Positions 10,701 through 22,545 of a stretch of DNA of 64,000 bases are shown one piece after another. The DNA comes from Symbiodinium natans (lineage: Eukaryota; Sar; Dinophyceae; Suessiales; Symbiodiniaceae). Both the position numbers and the translations under genes were made by a program. The notes beneath the pieces were generated by a model. That model was given only the letters and a program-made list of their open reading frames with translations. It was not told the DNA's origin and searched no databases. The first letter of the stretch is position 1. Each line of letters opens with the position of its first letter. The stretch is taken from contig CAJNDS010000134.1 of NCBI GenBank assembly GCA_905221605.1, forward strand, positions 18,501 to 82,500, written 5' to 3'.

Positions 10701-12600
10701 TTCCAGTCAGGAGGCAAGCATGGAGAGTTGCAGCCTCGGCTCAGATGTTACGGTGCCGGTTTTTAAACACCCGGACATGTAAACAGACAAACAGGTATTT
10801 CATACTACCTCCGTAGAGCGCGGCGTCAGGCCGCCCAGCATTTTAAACATCCGGAAACCCACCCAGCGCTGCCTTAGCGTTTGCCGCGGCGACATCTGCG
10901 TCAAGACATCATTCACTCAAGAATATAGCAGAATAATCATCTTATCATATAATAGAAATATTGATTATATTAATACCCATCATGATAGTGAAAATAATAA
11001 TGGTAAGAAATAGAATATAAATATAATATACCTCGCTTCTTGGGCCTCATTGCTGTGATCAACTTCTGGAAAAACAGGGCAACCGGGCCCCAGAAAATGC
11101 ACCTTGAGGTGCGCTGCTTAAGGTCTTTCAGCCAGGGGCGTGACAAGCAACCTCAGGCTTCGGGCTTAAGGTACTTCACTTACTTCACTCCACATGTCAC
11201 ATGTAAACAACCAAGGAAACAGCCGGGGCGTGGTGTTGCAACTCCAGTTGCTCACAGTCTTGGTTCAAAAGCTGCAGGACGTACCAACTTGCAACAATGA
11301 CAAAGATGTTGCCAGGCGGACCAGCAAAACAGTATAAGCGGCAACATATCAAGAGGGAAATCTATGTACGTAGCGCTCGAAAAACACATGAGCAACCCGC
11401 ACAATGGGTAGGTCGCAGTTCCTGGTGGCATGGGCGGAGCAGCGGATGAGCGAGGAAACCGGGCGGGCCGCAGCATGCCGCAGCGGCTGCAGCTCAGGGG
11501 CAGAGGGAGGCGCATGGAGGCGCAAGCGGCGGCGCAACGCAGCATGGCTCGCTGTGGGAGGGTGCCGGCTCGCAAGGTATGGCAGTCAACCATGCGGCTT
11601 GAGGGCCAGCTTGGGACAAGGGCACACGCGGACGGCGACAGGAAAGGCAGCAACGTGCTGTTGCGAAAGTGAATGCAATGCGGAAACCGAGACACCACGT
11701 GAAGCCGCATAGGGGCAGCCACAAGCATTTTTCAACTCAGGTTACTGGTCTGACTGAGTATGAACAACGAGCTTTGGGTTGAGGATGCTTCCGGAAACGT
11801 GAAACGTCGAGCGACAAGGTGCTCGTTAGGCGCGTGAAAGGCTGGCATGGAGCAGAGCCGCATTCGGGCATCAGGGCAGTCGTCTCAGCATAATCCGAGC
11901 ACCTGTTTATTCAAACCCCCCACATTCAAAGAATTTTTTTCGGCCGGAAGCCCGCCGAAAGACTACTTTCCATTAGGGTGGATTTCGTATGGGGATACCC
12001 CCCCCCCCCACATTTAAAGGAAAATTTTTTGGGGGGGTTCAAAAATCTGTCGGCAGGCTTCTAGTTTTGCGTGCGGAGATGCGAAGCTACAGCACCTCAG
12101 GGATCTGCAGCCTATTGTTTTTAATAGAGAATCAATACAGGGCCATGGTCCAACTATTGCGGAACCCTGCATTCCTTATTGTGGGGGGTGGGGGGGCCCC
12201 AATTAAACAGGAGCTCGGATTACACCCCCGGCCGCTTCAGCACGTCAAACAACGACACCACAGAAAGCCTGAAGAGCATGGGTTTTCAGGTTCCAACACA
12301 CAGCACACCGCTGCCCCAGCGGACCACAGCAATCCGGCACTCGGCCTGACAGATGATGTGCAAGATGATGAGGGCTGTGAATTTCTTTCCGAAAGTCCTT
12401 GTGAGGTTTGGGGGGTTGTAAAGTCATAGAAGACGCTCCTCTGTCCGACTTCCAAGGCACCTTGCCATGGCTTGATGTCCGTGTAACTCATAGTGCTGAG
12501 GACACTGAGTTGGGATCATCTTTTGAGGAGGCCCAGAACGCTTTGCCCAAAACGAGATTGTCCCAGAAGTGTACAAGATTCTGACGACTTGACCAAGCGA
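7800..12600. other. Mostly non-coding stretch
   Basis: Holds a CCCTAAA array (7858-7907), a GGAGGTGGCGG-type run (8065-8102), an AT-rich patch (10915-11035) and homopolymer C/G/T runs near 12000-12040. Open frames are short and none shows a domain. A minus-strand segment at 8220-8040 could be an exon end (it closes with SATSAASASTSDSFAEND), but that sequence comes from the GGAGGTGG run and is not convincing. Confidence 0.4.
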
Positions 12601-12619
12601 TGTTTGCCAAGGGTACTTG

Positions 12620-12915
12620 GGGTGATCAGGGTCCATGGATCTGTCAGGGCCCACATCCTGCAGCGTTCTCTGGTCACAGATACTTTTTCATAGCAAGCTT
12701 GCACACTGGAGGTGACCATCCCGATATCCCTTGAACGCTAAGGACGGCTGAAGTGGCTTCGGATGTGGGAAAGGAGTTTGTGGGCAAGGCATCACACAGA
12801 GGTTCAGCGATTGTCGCCGAACACGCTCCATACTGAGCCATACTGCCCTCAGCAGAACAGCAAAGCAGAGCGGTTGGTTCGATCGGTTTTTTTCAGCAGC
12901 GTCACTTTTGTTGCA
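12620..12915 (+). pseudogene. Ty1/copia-like integrase core, decayed
   Basis: Three plus-strand segments in shifting frames resemble the retroviral-type integrase core of LTR retrotransposons: GPHPAAFSGHRYFF (cf. the D-x-x-GP-x-G-x-RYF strand), ASDVGKEFVGK (cf. SD-x-G-x-EF), and TEPYCPQQNSKAERLVR (cf. T-x-PY-x-PQQNG-x-AER, which holds the last catalytic Glu). Frame changes and stops between them show it is dead. No LTRs or neighbouring reverse transcriptase were found, so it is an isolated remnant. Confidence 0.68.
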
Positions 12916-13419
12916 TGGCAGGTTGCCTATATGAGACTCTGGAACGAAGCCGTTCTTGAAGCATCGGTTTTTTCATTGTTTTTGCGTCACAATCCTCGCC
13001 GAGCATGGGCGACACGGTGATGGTACACAAGTCGGATAGCAGTGCGTGTTTGAACCTAGAGCAGTCCTCAGAAACCAGTCTTGGCAAACGATAAGAGCTC
13101 CAGGCGGTGAGAAAGCTCGAACATCGCCGCAAGCGACACCAAGTCTGCAAAGCTAAAAGCACGAAAGCAAACACTCTGAGATCCCGACGAATATGCAAGC
13201 GATGTCACCCTTCCCACGCAAAAAGGGAAATAGCGTAATGAGCCGACGCAAGGTTGGCGCAAGCGAAAAGGAGCCCGCAAGACTCAACTGGCACTTGACA
13301 CGCAAGTCAAGGTCGCCAAAGCTGGGGAACCCACGCAAGCAAATTATGAAATTTGTCGGAGCTGAAGCAAAAATGGGCAAAATGAGCTTCCCGATTTTCT
13401 CTTCCAATTCGAAGCATCA

Positions 13420-13660
13420 CTGGGCCCGAGACAAAGCCCCCTGACATGCCTTCTGTCGGCAAAACGAAACCTCAGTCGGAAGATCTGTAACTAAAGCAAA
13501 ATTGCTAGACCAGATACCGCAAGCTGACTTGTATCGGCGGATGCTGACGGGGCCTGTACATGTACAATGCCCGTCTTGAAAGCAAAAAACTCGAACTCTT
13601 CAGCATCCCCCAAACTGGACCCCGGCGAAACCTCCCGAGTCCTATCAGCGTATATTTGGT
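13420..13660. repeat. Region duplicated at 16540-16770 (mobile-element flank)
   Basis: This stretch (beginning GAGACAAAGCCCC, including GCAAAATTGCTAGACCAGAT) is a diverged copy of 16540-16770 (GAGACAAAGCCCC, GCAAAATTAGTGGACCA). A second shared word lies at 13138-13175 and 16252-16290 (ACCAAGTCTGCAAAGC). In both places the same minus-strand recombinase sequence follows to the right, so both are remnants of one element family. Confidence 0.7.
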
Positions 13661-13890
13661 AACAGCCCCAATCCTGACCGAAGATGGTCGAATTGCGACT
13701 GAAGGAAGGAAAAGAACACTCATACGGAGGTCGACTCCGAGTGTATGCACGGGGAAAGGGGAGACCAGGACTAACCTAACCAGAAACCCCAACCAAGCAC
13801 AGAGGCAAGTCCTGACAGGAGGGAGGCTGCCCCACTTGCCATATGCTCAGCTGTTTCCATGCGCGTAAGGCACGCGACCGGAAGGAAACT

Positions 13891-14450
13891 TCACATGCAT
13901 CGGTAATCAACCAGCGCCTGACGAACGCTAGCAAGATGGTCGAGCACTCGGAGATTATGGATTTTGGTACGTGCCGGCAGCGGCCATCCAATCCTTCGCT
14001 GCATGCTATCAGCAGGCAAGTTCGGACGGGAAGCGCGGAAATGCGCACAGCTCCACGCACAGTGGTCCCACGTAGGGGCATAGCACTCTCTGCAAAAGGG
14101 ACACCACAGCTCGGCATGTCCAGTCAGCTGGGATTGGAGTCTGGCCGGGCTGACCACAGCAGCCGTAAGCACCGCACGGCCATGAGCGCAGGTAGCACTC
14201 CACAGCTGAGAAGCTTGCTTGAGACGAGCAGGTTGGAAAATCGGGTTACCCGCAGCCACGGCGTCGAGTCTGCCCGAAGTTCTCCAGGCATCAAACCGCC
14301 GAAAGCGCCATGCTTCTCTGAGTAGGTGCTTGAGACGGTCAAGTTGCAAGTTTTGAGTCCATCTGATGCATTGCCTCGGGACGGCCTGGTGGGTCCAAGA
14401 GCCATTGCGTTGCTGTTGCCAGCCCAGGAAGTTGCTATCAGCCTGGTCTG
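13891..14450 (-). pseudogene. Retroelement C-terminal zinc-finger-like fragment fused to recombinase remnant
   Basis: The lower part of a 346-codon minus-strand frame contains ELWCPFCRECYAPTWDHCAW followed by SCAHFRASRP and RIGWPLP. A C-x2-C ... H-C-x-W-x-C-x-H arrangement ahead of RLGWP-like sequence is typical of the C-terminus of LINE-type retrotransposon proteins. The sister recombinase copy at 16.6-17.2 kb lacks this block, so it is an insertion or fusion. The frame is open from 14931 to 13891 but has no other sign of being a functional gene. Confidence 0.45.
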
Positions 14451-14589
14451 GGGTCTTAACCTTGTCAGGCGCCACTGGTCCTGAAGAAACAGGCTCATTC
14501 GAATGCATGGGCTTGGGGATTTGACATAGATGGGGAGGCCACTGCGTGATGAGCAATGGGAAGCTCGGCTGTGCTGCAAAGTCCCCCAT

Positions 14590-14931
14590 TTCTTGCAATG
14601 AGGTTAAAGCAACCCCAGGTTCCGAAACTGGGCACTGACCTCCCCGATACTGAGGGCGACTAGGTCGCCACCCGGAAAGCAATGCTCTCCGAACTATTCT
14701 TTGACCTGCCAAAGGGAGCCAAACATCATCTCGGCCATACAAAGCAACAGAGTTCATTTTATGATGCCCTTGAGGAGCTCGAAGATCTTTGGAAAGCAAA
14801 AGCTGGTTCATGATGGACAGCATGGTAGCCTTCCAAGAGTGCAAAGTGATGTTAGAAGCATGTGTTGGCCCCAACCACTTCGAGGCAAATGCTCGCAGCC
14901 ACTTCAAGCAATTGGCCGAATCTATAATCAT
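14590..14931 (-). pseudogene. Tyrosine recombinase C-terminal fragment, copy 1
   Basis: The minus strand encodes ITLHSWKATMLSIMNQLLLS, QGHHKMNSVALYGRDDVWLP and RRALLSGWRPSRPQYRGGQ. HSWKAT (H-x-x-K/R), QGHH and LYGRDD fit the C-terminal catalytic boxes II and III of tyrosine recombinases (His, Lys/Arg, His, Tyr). The N-terminal part with the first Arg is missing: homology ends near 14940, where a GC-rich minisatellite begins. Related to the copy at 16.9-18.05 kb. Confidence 0.62.
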
Positions 14932-14949
14932 AAAGTAGCCCCGTCAGCC

Positions 14950-15960
14950 GAGCACGTTCGAACAAGTGTAAGCGTAACGAACGTGCAACGCAGCCCCAAT
15001 GTAGCACAAAAGTGGCCCCGTGGGCAGAGCGAGAAAGCGGCCCAGCGGGCAGAGCAAGCCTCCGCAAGCTGTAAAAGGGCAGAAGAGTGCTTCCCGGAAT
15101 AAACCGTGTAGCCAAATTAGTTGTCTAGAGTGACAGCGAAAATGATGCTTCCGAGCCAGAGCGAGCCCAACAAGGGACAAAAGCAAAGCAGTTCAACAAT
15201 GTGCCAGCATGTACGAGGCCCGGAGGAGCATGCAAGCAACCCAGGGGGAGGAGCGAGCCCAAACGGGCAAACACAACACAACCGAAGCGTGGACTAAACA
15301 GAAGCAGGGGATGCTTCGTGCATGTAGGAGGCCCAGAGGGCAGAGCAAGCTAGCAGCCCAGAGGGCAGAGCAAGCCCAACAAAGGGTAAAGAACGCGGCC
15401 CAACGCGTGGACAATACAAGCAGCGAATGCTTCGTGCAAGCACGGGGCCCAGAGGGCAAAGCGAGCAAGCGACCCAAAGGACCGAGCATTTTCATGACAG
15501 AAACAACGCAATGTTGTAGAAAGCGCGGGTAGCAGACGACAGCACATAAAGCACGCATGCATGATGCCCAGAGGGCAAAGCGAGCAAGCGGCCCAGAGGG
15601 CAGAGCAAACGTAGAGGGTGGAAAGCAGCAATGCTCTGGGCCCAAGGGGGCAGAGCAGCAAGCAGCCCAGGGGGCAGAGCACCCCAACCAAAGGAGCAAT
15701 GGTAAAGTTGTCCAAAGCGTGGACAGTGACAAGCAACACGACTTTTGTCCATGCATACGCCCAGAGGGGCACAGCGAGCAAGCGGCCCAGAGGGCAGCCA
15801 GCCCATAAAAGGCAGAGCGAAATCGTCCGATGCGTGGACAGTCAAAAGCAACGATGAATCTATGCACACCGAAAGCCCAGATGGCCAAGCACGCATGCGG
15901 CCCATCAGGCAGAGCCACTTAGTACGAGCAAACGACGCCCGACCCAGACCAAAAACAAAA
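14950..15960. repeat. GC-rich degenerate minisatellite
   Basis: About 1 kb built of a ~20-bp core CCCAGAGGGCAGAGCAAGC and variants, embedded in a looser higher-order unit of roughly 110-120 bp with the words GCGTGGACA and GATGCTTCGTGCA. Long open frames on both strands here (up to 241 codons) are products of the repeat. It lies between two remnants of the same recombinase. Confidence 0.75.
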
Positions 15961-16899
15961 CTACCAGCCCAATGAAGCAAAATCAGTCGGCATGTTCATA
16001 ACATCCATAAGGCTGACAGATGAAAACGAAGCTACCAAACCGAATCATCACATGAGGCTGTGGGAGAAGCAGAACAAGCCTGACTCTCAGCTCTAGCAAA
16101 ACATACCATGCCATAAATTTCGCCAGAACAAAATGGTAGCGGTAAGCTGAAGCAAGCCAACAAGCATGAGGACCAATCCCTCAACAAGAAGACCGAAAAC
16201 CGAATCGCTTTCGGCCAAAGCATCAGGTCGCAACAGGACCGTGAGAAGACAAGGACACCAAGTCTGCAAAGCTAAAAGCACGAAGGCAACGGAAGCGATG
16301 GGACATGCCCAAAATTTTAAGCGAAGCAAAGCACACTGAGCTCCTGACGAAGAGGAGCAAGAGCTTCCCCCAAATGGAAGCAGCGAAAGCTAGCCAAGCA
16401 AGGCTGTAAGCAAAATGAGCCCGCAAGACTCAAGCTGGCGAAAAGACTCGCAAGTCAATTGCCAAAGCAGCTAAGCAAAGCTGTTAAGCGACCAAATGGT
16501 CGCTGCATTTTCAAGCTCAAAGCAGTTGCATAATTGTGCTCGAGACAAAGCCCCGACAAGCTTTACGTCGACAAAAGGACACATCGGGGGGAAGCTCGGA
16601 AATCAAAGCAAAATTAGTGGACCAAATGCCACAAGCCGATTTATATCGGCCAGCAAAAGAAGCTGACTTCGCCTGAACAGGCACAATGCTGTCTTTGAGA
16701 GCAAAAATTCAAACTCATCTGCCTCACCTAAGCTCGAATCCGGCGAGGGCTCCCGACAGGTAGAAGAAGGCTTCGGAGTCCCAGACTCAGCAGGCATCAC
16801 ATCACCTGAAGAAGCAGGTTGACATGGGGGTAAATCATGGGGCCCCAGCATCGGCGAAGCTGTAACTGACTGGGAAGCAACTGGAAGATCAGCTTGAGC

Positions 16900-18050
16900 T
16901 GTGAAATCCCCCATGTCCTGTAAAGAAGCGAGCTCGACCCCCGGCTCGGAAGCTCGGCATTGCCCACCACGATGTTGAAGACGACTAAGTCGCCAACCTG
17001 AAAGCAAGGCTCGTCTAACCACTCTCTGACCTGCAAGGGGGAGCCATACATCAGCACGACCATATAAAGCAACGAGTCCATTTTGTGATGGCCCTGAAGG
17101 GCTCTCAAGTCCTTGGAAAGCAAAAGCTGGTTCATGATGGACAGCATAGTTGCCTTGCACGAGTGCAAAGTAATGTCGGTAGCATGAGTCGGCCCACTTA
17201 GAGACAAACGCGCGCAAACAGTTAAATACCCAAGCATAGCTGCATGGTTGAAAAGGCATGCCAGCACCTGAAGTGTCGCTGTGGAGAAACAAAGCATCGG
17301 GAATGAAGAAATCACCATGGCCTGACTCAGAAGCAATGCGAGAACGAACTCCTTTCCAAAGGCAGCATGAGCTTGCATGTCCAAGACCGTGAAAGAGAAA
17401 TCACTGGGGTCAAGAGCCCCACAGAAAGCACCCCAAAGGCTGAGCAGCAGAGTCCTCGTAAAGCAACATCATCGCTCACGAATGAAGACCATTCTACATG
17501 CTGTGCATCTGCAAAACGAAGACTGCCCCATATGCAAATCAAGCAAGTTCCAGCCATGCAACGATCCCCAACTGGAGCAAAATCTGAAAGCACAAGCCTC
17601 TCCAACTCAACCACAATGAGTAGCGGCAAAGGCCCTCTTTGCGAGGGGCATCCCCTAAGTTGGTCGACCTCAAAAAGAGGCCTCCATATAAATCAGGAAA
17701 TGGAACCAATGAAGCACGAATATACCATCGCAATGCTTTCACCATGTTGAGGGGCATAGCCAAAGCATCGCCCGACTCTTCTTGCACACACAAAATGACA
17801 TCCATGACCACATGCTGTTGCAAAGCATCCAATGAGTGGCCACAAGCATCAAAAATCTGATCGAAGATCGAAGGTATCGCAATAAAGTGGTGTCACGGTT
17901 CCGGGTGAGCATAGCTGACAAAAGTCGATCAGCATATTTGCTCTCCAGAGCACCCGAGAAAACAGGGCTAAAAGAAGCATGTCGTTGCACAAGATCCTTC
18001 CAGCACCATTTTCCAGTTTTCTCAGTAGGAAACTGCTGGCCTTTCAATGC
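16900..18050 (-). pseudogene. Tyrosine recombinase (DIRS/Ngaro-type), frameshifted copy 2
   Basis: Reading leftward on the minus strand in changing frames: an N-terminal helical part (RNRDTTLLRYLRSSIRFL; DALQQHVVMDVILCVQEESG; MVKALRWYIRASLV), then the box I region CIWGSLRFADAQHVEWSS with the catalytic Arg, then TLHSCKATMLSIMNQLLLS, QGHHKMDS and LYGRADVWLPLAGQR. The order R ... H-x-x-K ... H-H ... Y is that of a tyrosine recombinase as carried by DIRS-order retrotransposons. At least three frameshifts break it. No reverse transcriptase was found beside it. Confidence 0.65.
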
Positions 18051-18349
18051 CGGGGGCCTGGGAGGGGCACAAAAACCCTGCTACTCCGTGTGCTTGAGGG
18101 CAAAGCATTGTCCATCAAAGCAGAGCCAGGAGGCCCAGCCCCCGAAAAAGCATTGGTAATTTCCCGATTGCCAGTAGCTGTCTGCAAGCGATGTGATGGT
18201 CCTGTAAGCTCAGAGGCTGCCCCTCTGTAAGCCGGGACCGGAAGAGGGCTCCCACGAGGAGCCAAAATTGTGCTTTGGGGTGCCGCCAAGGGTTTATCTA
18301 CAGGTTGTCTTGACCTGCAAACCCACCGACCCGACAAGGTGACAGCTCT

Positions 18350-19290
18350 CTGCCATGCGCTGGAAGCTCCGGGCGAATCACTTGATTAGCTGCCTGTAAA
18401 GGAGAGCAAAAAGCATGCATGTCAAAAGCAAGACTGCGACTGCAAGCATCCCGGCTCGAGACAGCAATGTCCTGCATCAGCCACCACACGCGAGCCACAT
18501 GCTGCGAGGGCACAAACCTTTGCTGCGTTCTCGCTCTTCTAGCAGACAAAGGCCCACACACTATGCGCATAGCACTCCCTCAGCGTTCTCGCGCACACTA
18601 ACGGGACGTCACAAACAGTCAAGCACCCACCTCAGGTCCAAAATTCACGCTGGTCCAAAGCACCAATTGCAAAGTGCTATGCGACCCACTGCTCTTGCGC
18701 CGGAGCTATCCAACAGAGGGTCGCTAGAACTTTGAAATGCAGAATAACGCTTGTTGTCATTAATGAAAATGAAAAAACTCATGTTGCGGTAAAAACATGC
18801 TCGTGTCTTCACATGCACACAAACCAGAGGAAACCAACACTGTCGAACGACAACCAAAAACGCTCAACCAAAGAGCGGTGACGGACGTCACACCTTTGGC
18901 GAGCGCCCAGCCAGCACCAGCAAAACTGATTTTTTGCGTTTTTTGCTTCTCTGAAAAACTGCAGAATTTCAGCAGAAACTTTTTTAAAGCGGATGCCTCT
19001 TTGCCACATCAGCAGCACACATAGCATTTCATTCGTGAAGTTCTTTGTCATCATTATGGACGGTCGCCTCGGCAGCCTGCTAGAGCATGCCCTTTCCCAG
19101 CACATCTTCACTTACATGTCCATGTGGAACACTAAAGCAAAAAGTGTGTGTGTGTGTGAACACAGAGGGTTTGCATCACATATCCGCAGGGGGCAGGAGC
19201 ACCTTGGTCGTTCTTCTGCCAAGTTGCTGGAGTTGCTGAAATATCATACTTTCAATCTACCATCTTCTGCCACATCAATGCATGCACACA
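18350..19290. other. No gene seen
   Basis: Intermediate-complexity sequence between the recombinase remnant and the tandem repeats. Short open frames on both strands lack domains. A (GT)5-like run lies at 19147-19158. Confidence 0.4.
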
Positions 19291-19299
19291 TGAGAACAT

Positions 19300-19520
19300 G
19301 CTCACGACTGACATATGAACACATGCTCCGCTGAACTCCACGTTCGAAACTCATGCTTGAATCTGACATGTGACCAAATGCTCCACTGCTCTGCACATTC
19401 TGAACTCATGCTCGAAACTCGCGCTCGAATCTGACATGTGAACACATGTTCCACTGCTCTGCACACTCCGAACTCATGCTCAAATCTGACATGTGGACGA
19501 GAAGGCACCACTGCTCAAGC
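19300..19520. repeat. Tandem repeat, ~56-68-bp unit
   Basis: Four imperfect units each start CTGACATGTGAACACATG (19308, 19364, 19432, 19487) and contain CCACTGCTCTGCACA and CTCATGCTCGAA. The region to about 19760 repeats parts of it loosely (ACATGTTCACATGCT). Confidence 0.8.
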
Positions 19521-19987
19521 ACTCATGTCTGGCAAATCTCTGTCACATGTTCACATGCTAAGTTTGCTCCATCATTCATGTTTGCTCATCTCCACCGCAT
19601 GTCTGGAACTGATCAATACGCTCCGAACCTATGTTCATGCTCATTCACTTGACATGCTCAAACAGCTCTGCTCAGCTGCTGCATTGTCCCTGCTCTGCAA
19701 ACTACACTTCAAGACGTTCAAGCTTGATGGGCTCGAGGTCTGAATTCACCCATGTTCAATGCTCAAATACTGATGCCAGAAACCTGAAAATCACGTTCTT
19801 GAGGAAGTGGTTGAAGCACAGCGATGATCACTGAGGAAATTCAGGCCACAAGTACGACCATGTGGATGGAGAATTGCTGGATGGACGGAAAGTTGTTTTG
19901 CACATGCAGACCGTGTGCTTATCCTCTTCGGGTAGCATTTGAGCCTCTTGTGGGCGCCAAAGGTTCGATGCCGATTGTCTTGCACGG

Positions 19988-20202
19988 TATGTAAGTCACT
20001 TTGGAGGTGTTTCAAATGAGTCACTTTGCAAGTGTTTCAAATAAGTCATTCCAAGTCACTTTCCAAGTGTTTTAAATAAGTCACTTTCCAAGTGTTTTAA
20101 TGAATCACTTTCCAAGTGTTTCAAATAAGTCACTTGTGTGGGTGTGGGTGTGGGTGTGGATGTGGGTGTGGGTGTGGGTGTGTGTGTGTGTGTGGCTGTG
20201 GG
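19988..20202. repeat. Tandem repeat GTCACTTTCCAAGTGTTT plus GTGTGG array
   Basis: From 19988 to 20135 about five units of 26-32 bp (AAGTCACTTTCCAAGTGTTT, AAATAA). Immediately after, 20136-20202 is a hexanucleotide (GTGTGG)n run grading into (GT)n. Confidence 0.85.
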
Positions 20203-20579
20203 ATGTGGTGAATGCAAAAAGGCAGAGGCTCAGGTGACTTCCACGGCAAAGCCTTGGAATATTTAGCAAAAGACAAAGCTAGACCACATTTCCTTTGGTT
20301 CTGTTTTTGAAAATTCGGCTTGGAATCGATTTTTGGGTCTGAACTTTCAATAAAAATCAGCTGAGTTCTTAAAGCATCCGATCTAAGTGAAAAAAACAAT
20401 CCTTTTTAAAAGGCAAAGAGGTGTCTGGCAGTTCTTGACCCCGACACTGCAACAAGTCAAAAGTTTTGCTGCTTTGAACCTCAAAACTGTGTTTGATTGA
20501 AGCTACTTGAAAGGACCTTCACAGTGCAGAAATTGCTGGACGCTGCAAAGAAAGCAATTTTTTATGAGCTGATCAAGGC

Positions 20580-22545
20580 ATGCATATATATATATATATG
20601 TATTCTATATTTATTTATTCATTTATTTATTTCTTCATTATTAATGTATTTATGTGTGTATACATATACATATATACATATATATTCTAATATATACATA
20701 TATGTACATATGTGTACATGTTATGTGTACATGTACATATATATATATAAGATATATACATTGTTTATTAATGGTCTTTTCGCGAGCCTCTTGACATTAG
20801 GGTTTAGGGCTTAGGGTTAAGGTTGTGGGGGGTGGGACCTGCGAAGCGCGCCAGGCAATCACACATGTTGCCTTCAGTAGGCATGTGGACACACACACAT
20901 ATGTATATATATACATATATATAGAGAGACATGATTATTATGTCTGCAGACACATTGAAAAAAGATACACATAAATTAGTAAGTAAATAAATAAATAATT
21001 AAATATATATATATATATATGTGTATATACATGTACATATATTCAGAAGCAACAAATGTACAAAACACACGGTTTATACGTATGTACTGTGGAGGTCACT
21101 TCGGCTTCCCTACCTTTTGGAGTTGATTTCTTGCCCTCTTTTTGTGTCTCCAAATCCACCCACCTCGTTGCAAGTAAAAAAATAAGCCTCTCAGTGGGTT
21201 GCAGTCCAAGTCTTGTGTCTTCCCTCAAAATTTGAACAGCAGGCAAGTGACCTCCACAGTTTTCATAGATGCAAAGGTTCACATAAAAGTTTCTGTTTAA
21301 GCATAATTTATGCACATTTATAAAACCCATGAAAAAAACAATATGTATTTAGAAAATCGCACACTTTAGAATGTATATATATATATATATATACATCTAT
21401 ACAATTCGAAAAATAAAACAGGAGGTCGCAGACCTTCTGTCCATCTAATGCATGTGTTTGACTACAAATATAATGCACCATTTCACTTTATGATTGAACT
21501 TTTATGAGATTTTGTAGGGGCGGGGACAAAGGCGAAAAATTTTGAACACGTTAAAATTTTAAACGGTTAAAATTTTCAACAAATGGTGCTTAAGAGGAGG
21601 GAGATTTTTAACAGTTAAAAATTTTAACGCGTTCAGAATTTTCTTTTCTCTTGTTCAAACAAATCAATGATGAACATGAAGGCAAAGCCCTAAGGCTTAA
21701 CCCAAAACCTCACCCCTGCAGCTCTAAGTAAAGATGTAAACCCCTGCCCCTAAACCCTCAACCCTCAACCCTAAATAAACCCATAAACCCCGAAACCTGA
21801 ATAGGTATGCAGTTTTGACTTAACGTGCTACAAAACTAAATGCATATGTGTATGTGTCTCTGCTATGTCTATGTGTATATAGCACAATGCATTATACATA
21901 TTATAAAATCTACACTGTACATCTGTTTAAGTTTTGGGGTCGATGGGTTTAGGGGTTAGGGTGCAAGGTTTAGGGTTTAGGGTCTAGGGTTCAGGGTTTA
22001 GGGCTTACTTGGATTTAAATGTTTGTCTATTATATCTATATATATATATGTATACATATGTATATCGACATACATTCTATGCAGTTACTTGTTGTATAGT
22101 TTTAAATACTGCACCCCTGTTTTTAAGTTTAGGGTTTATGGGTTTAGGTTTAGCAGGGAGGTTTGGGGTTTAGGGTTTTCTACTTGTTCGTGTATAGGTT
22201 TTCCCAATGTTTTTGTTGCTATTTTAGCGTTTTTATCGTTTTGAAGCATCCTAAACCCACAAAAATCACTACACCCTATTTGTCAAACTTGATTTTGGCG
22301 TTTTTTTTTTTGGTTTTCTGCTTGTTTGTGTATGGTTTTTTAGGGTTTAGGGTGGAAGGTTTAGGTTTCAGGGTGGAGGGTCTAGGGTTCGGGGCTAGGG
22401 TTTACTTAGATGTACATGCGTATTATATATGTATACATATGTATTTCAGTACACACAAACATATGCAAATAGATATATATATATATATGTGTATGTATAT
22501 AATAAGAAAATATCACATAACATAATAAAAATATAAGATAATATA
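20580..22545. repeat. AT-rich microsatellite region
   Basis: Repeated TA, TATACA and TACATA runs (20583-20610, 20655-20765, 20895-20930, 21000-21045, 21365-21400, 22035-22075, 22420-22560), with short TTTAGGG-like words near 20795-20815 and 21945-22010, 22125-22190, 22335-22400. No gene found. It lies in the middle of the strand switch. Confidence 0.8.
21533..21645. repeat. AT-rich inverted repeat, ~113 bp
   Basis: Arms AATTTTGAACACGTTAAAAT and, on the other strand, AATTCTGAACGCGTTAAAAT continue for about 38 bp on each side of a ~30-bp centre (CAACAAATGGTGCTTAAGAG). Looks like a small MITE or a stable hairpin; only one copy was seen. Confidence 0.7.

Noticed and set aside
11252-11728. Overlapping open frames on both strands near 11.5 kb
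   Set aside because: Arg/Ala/Cys-rich in one strand and Leu/Pro/Ser-rich in the other, as expected for GC-rich non-coding DNA; no motif found.
15193-15918. 241-codon minus-strand open frame
   Set aside because: It is a translation of the CCCAGAGGGCAGAGC minisatellite (repeating LCPLGRLLALPSG-like words) with no domain.
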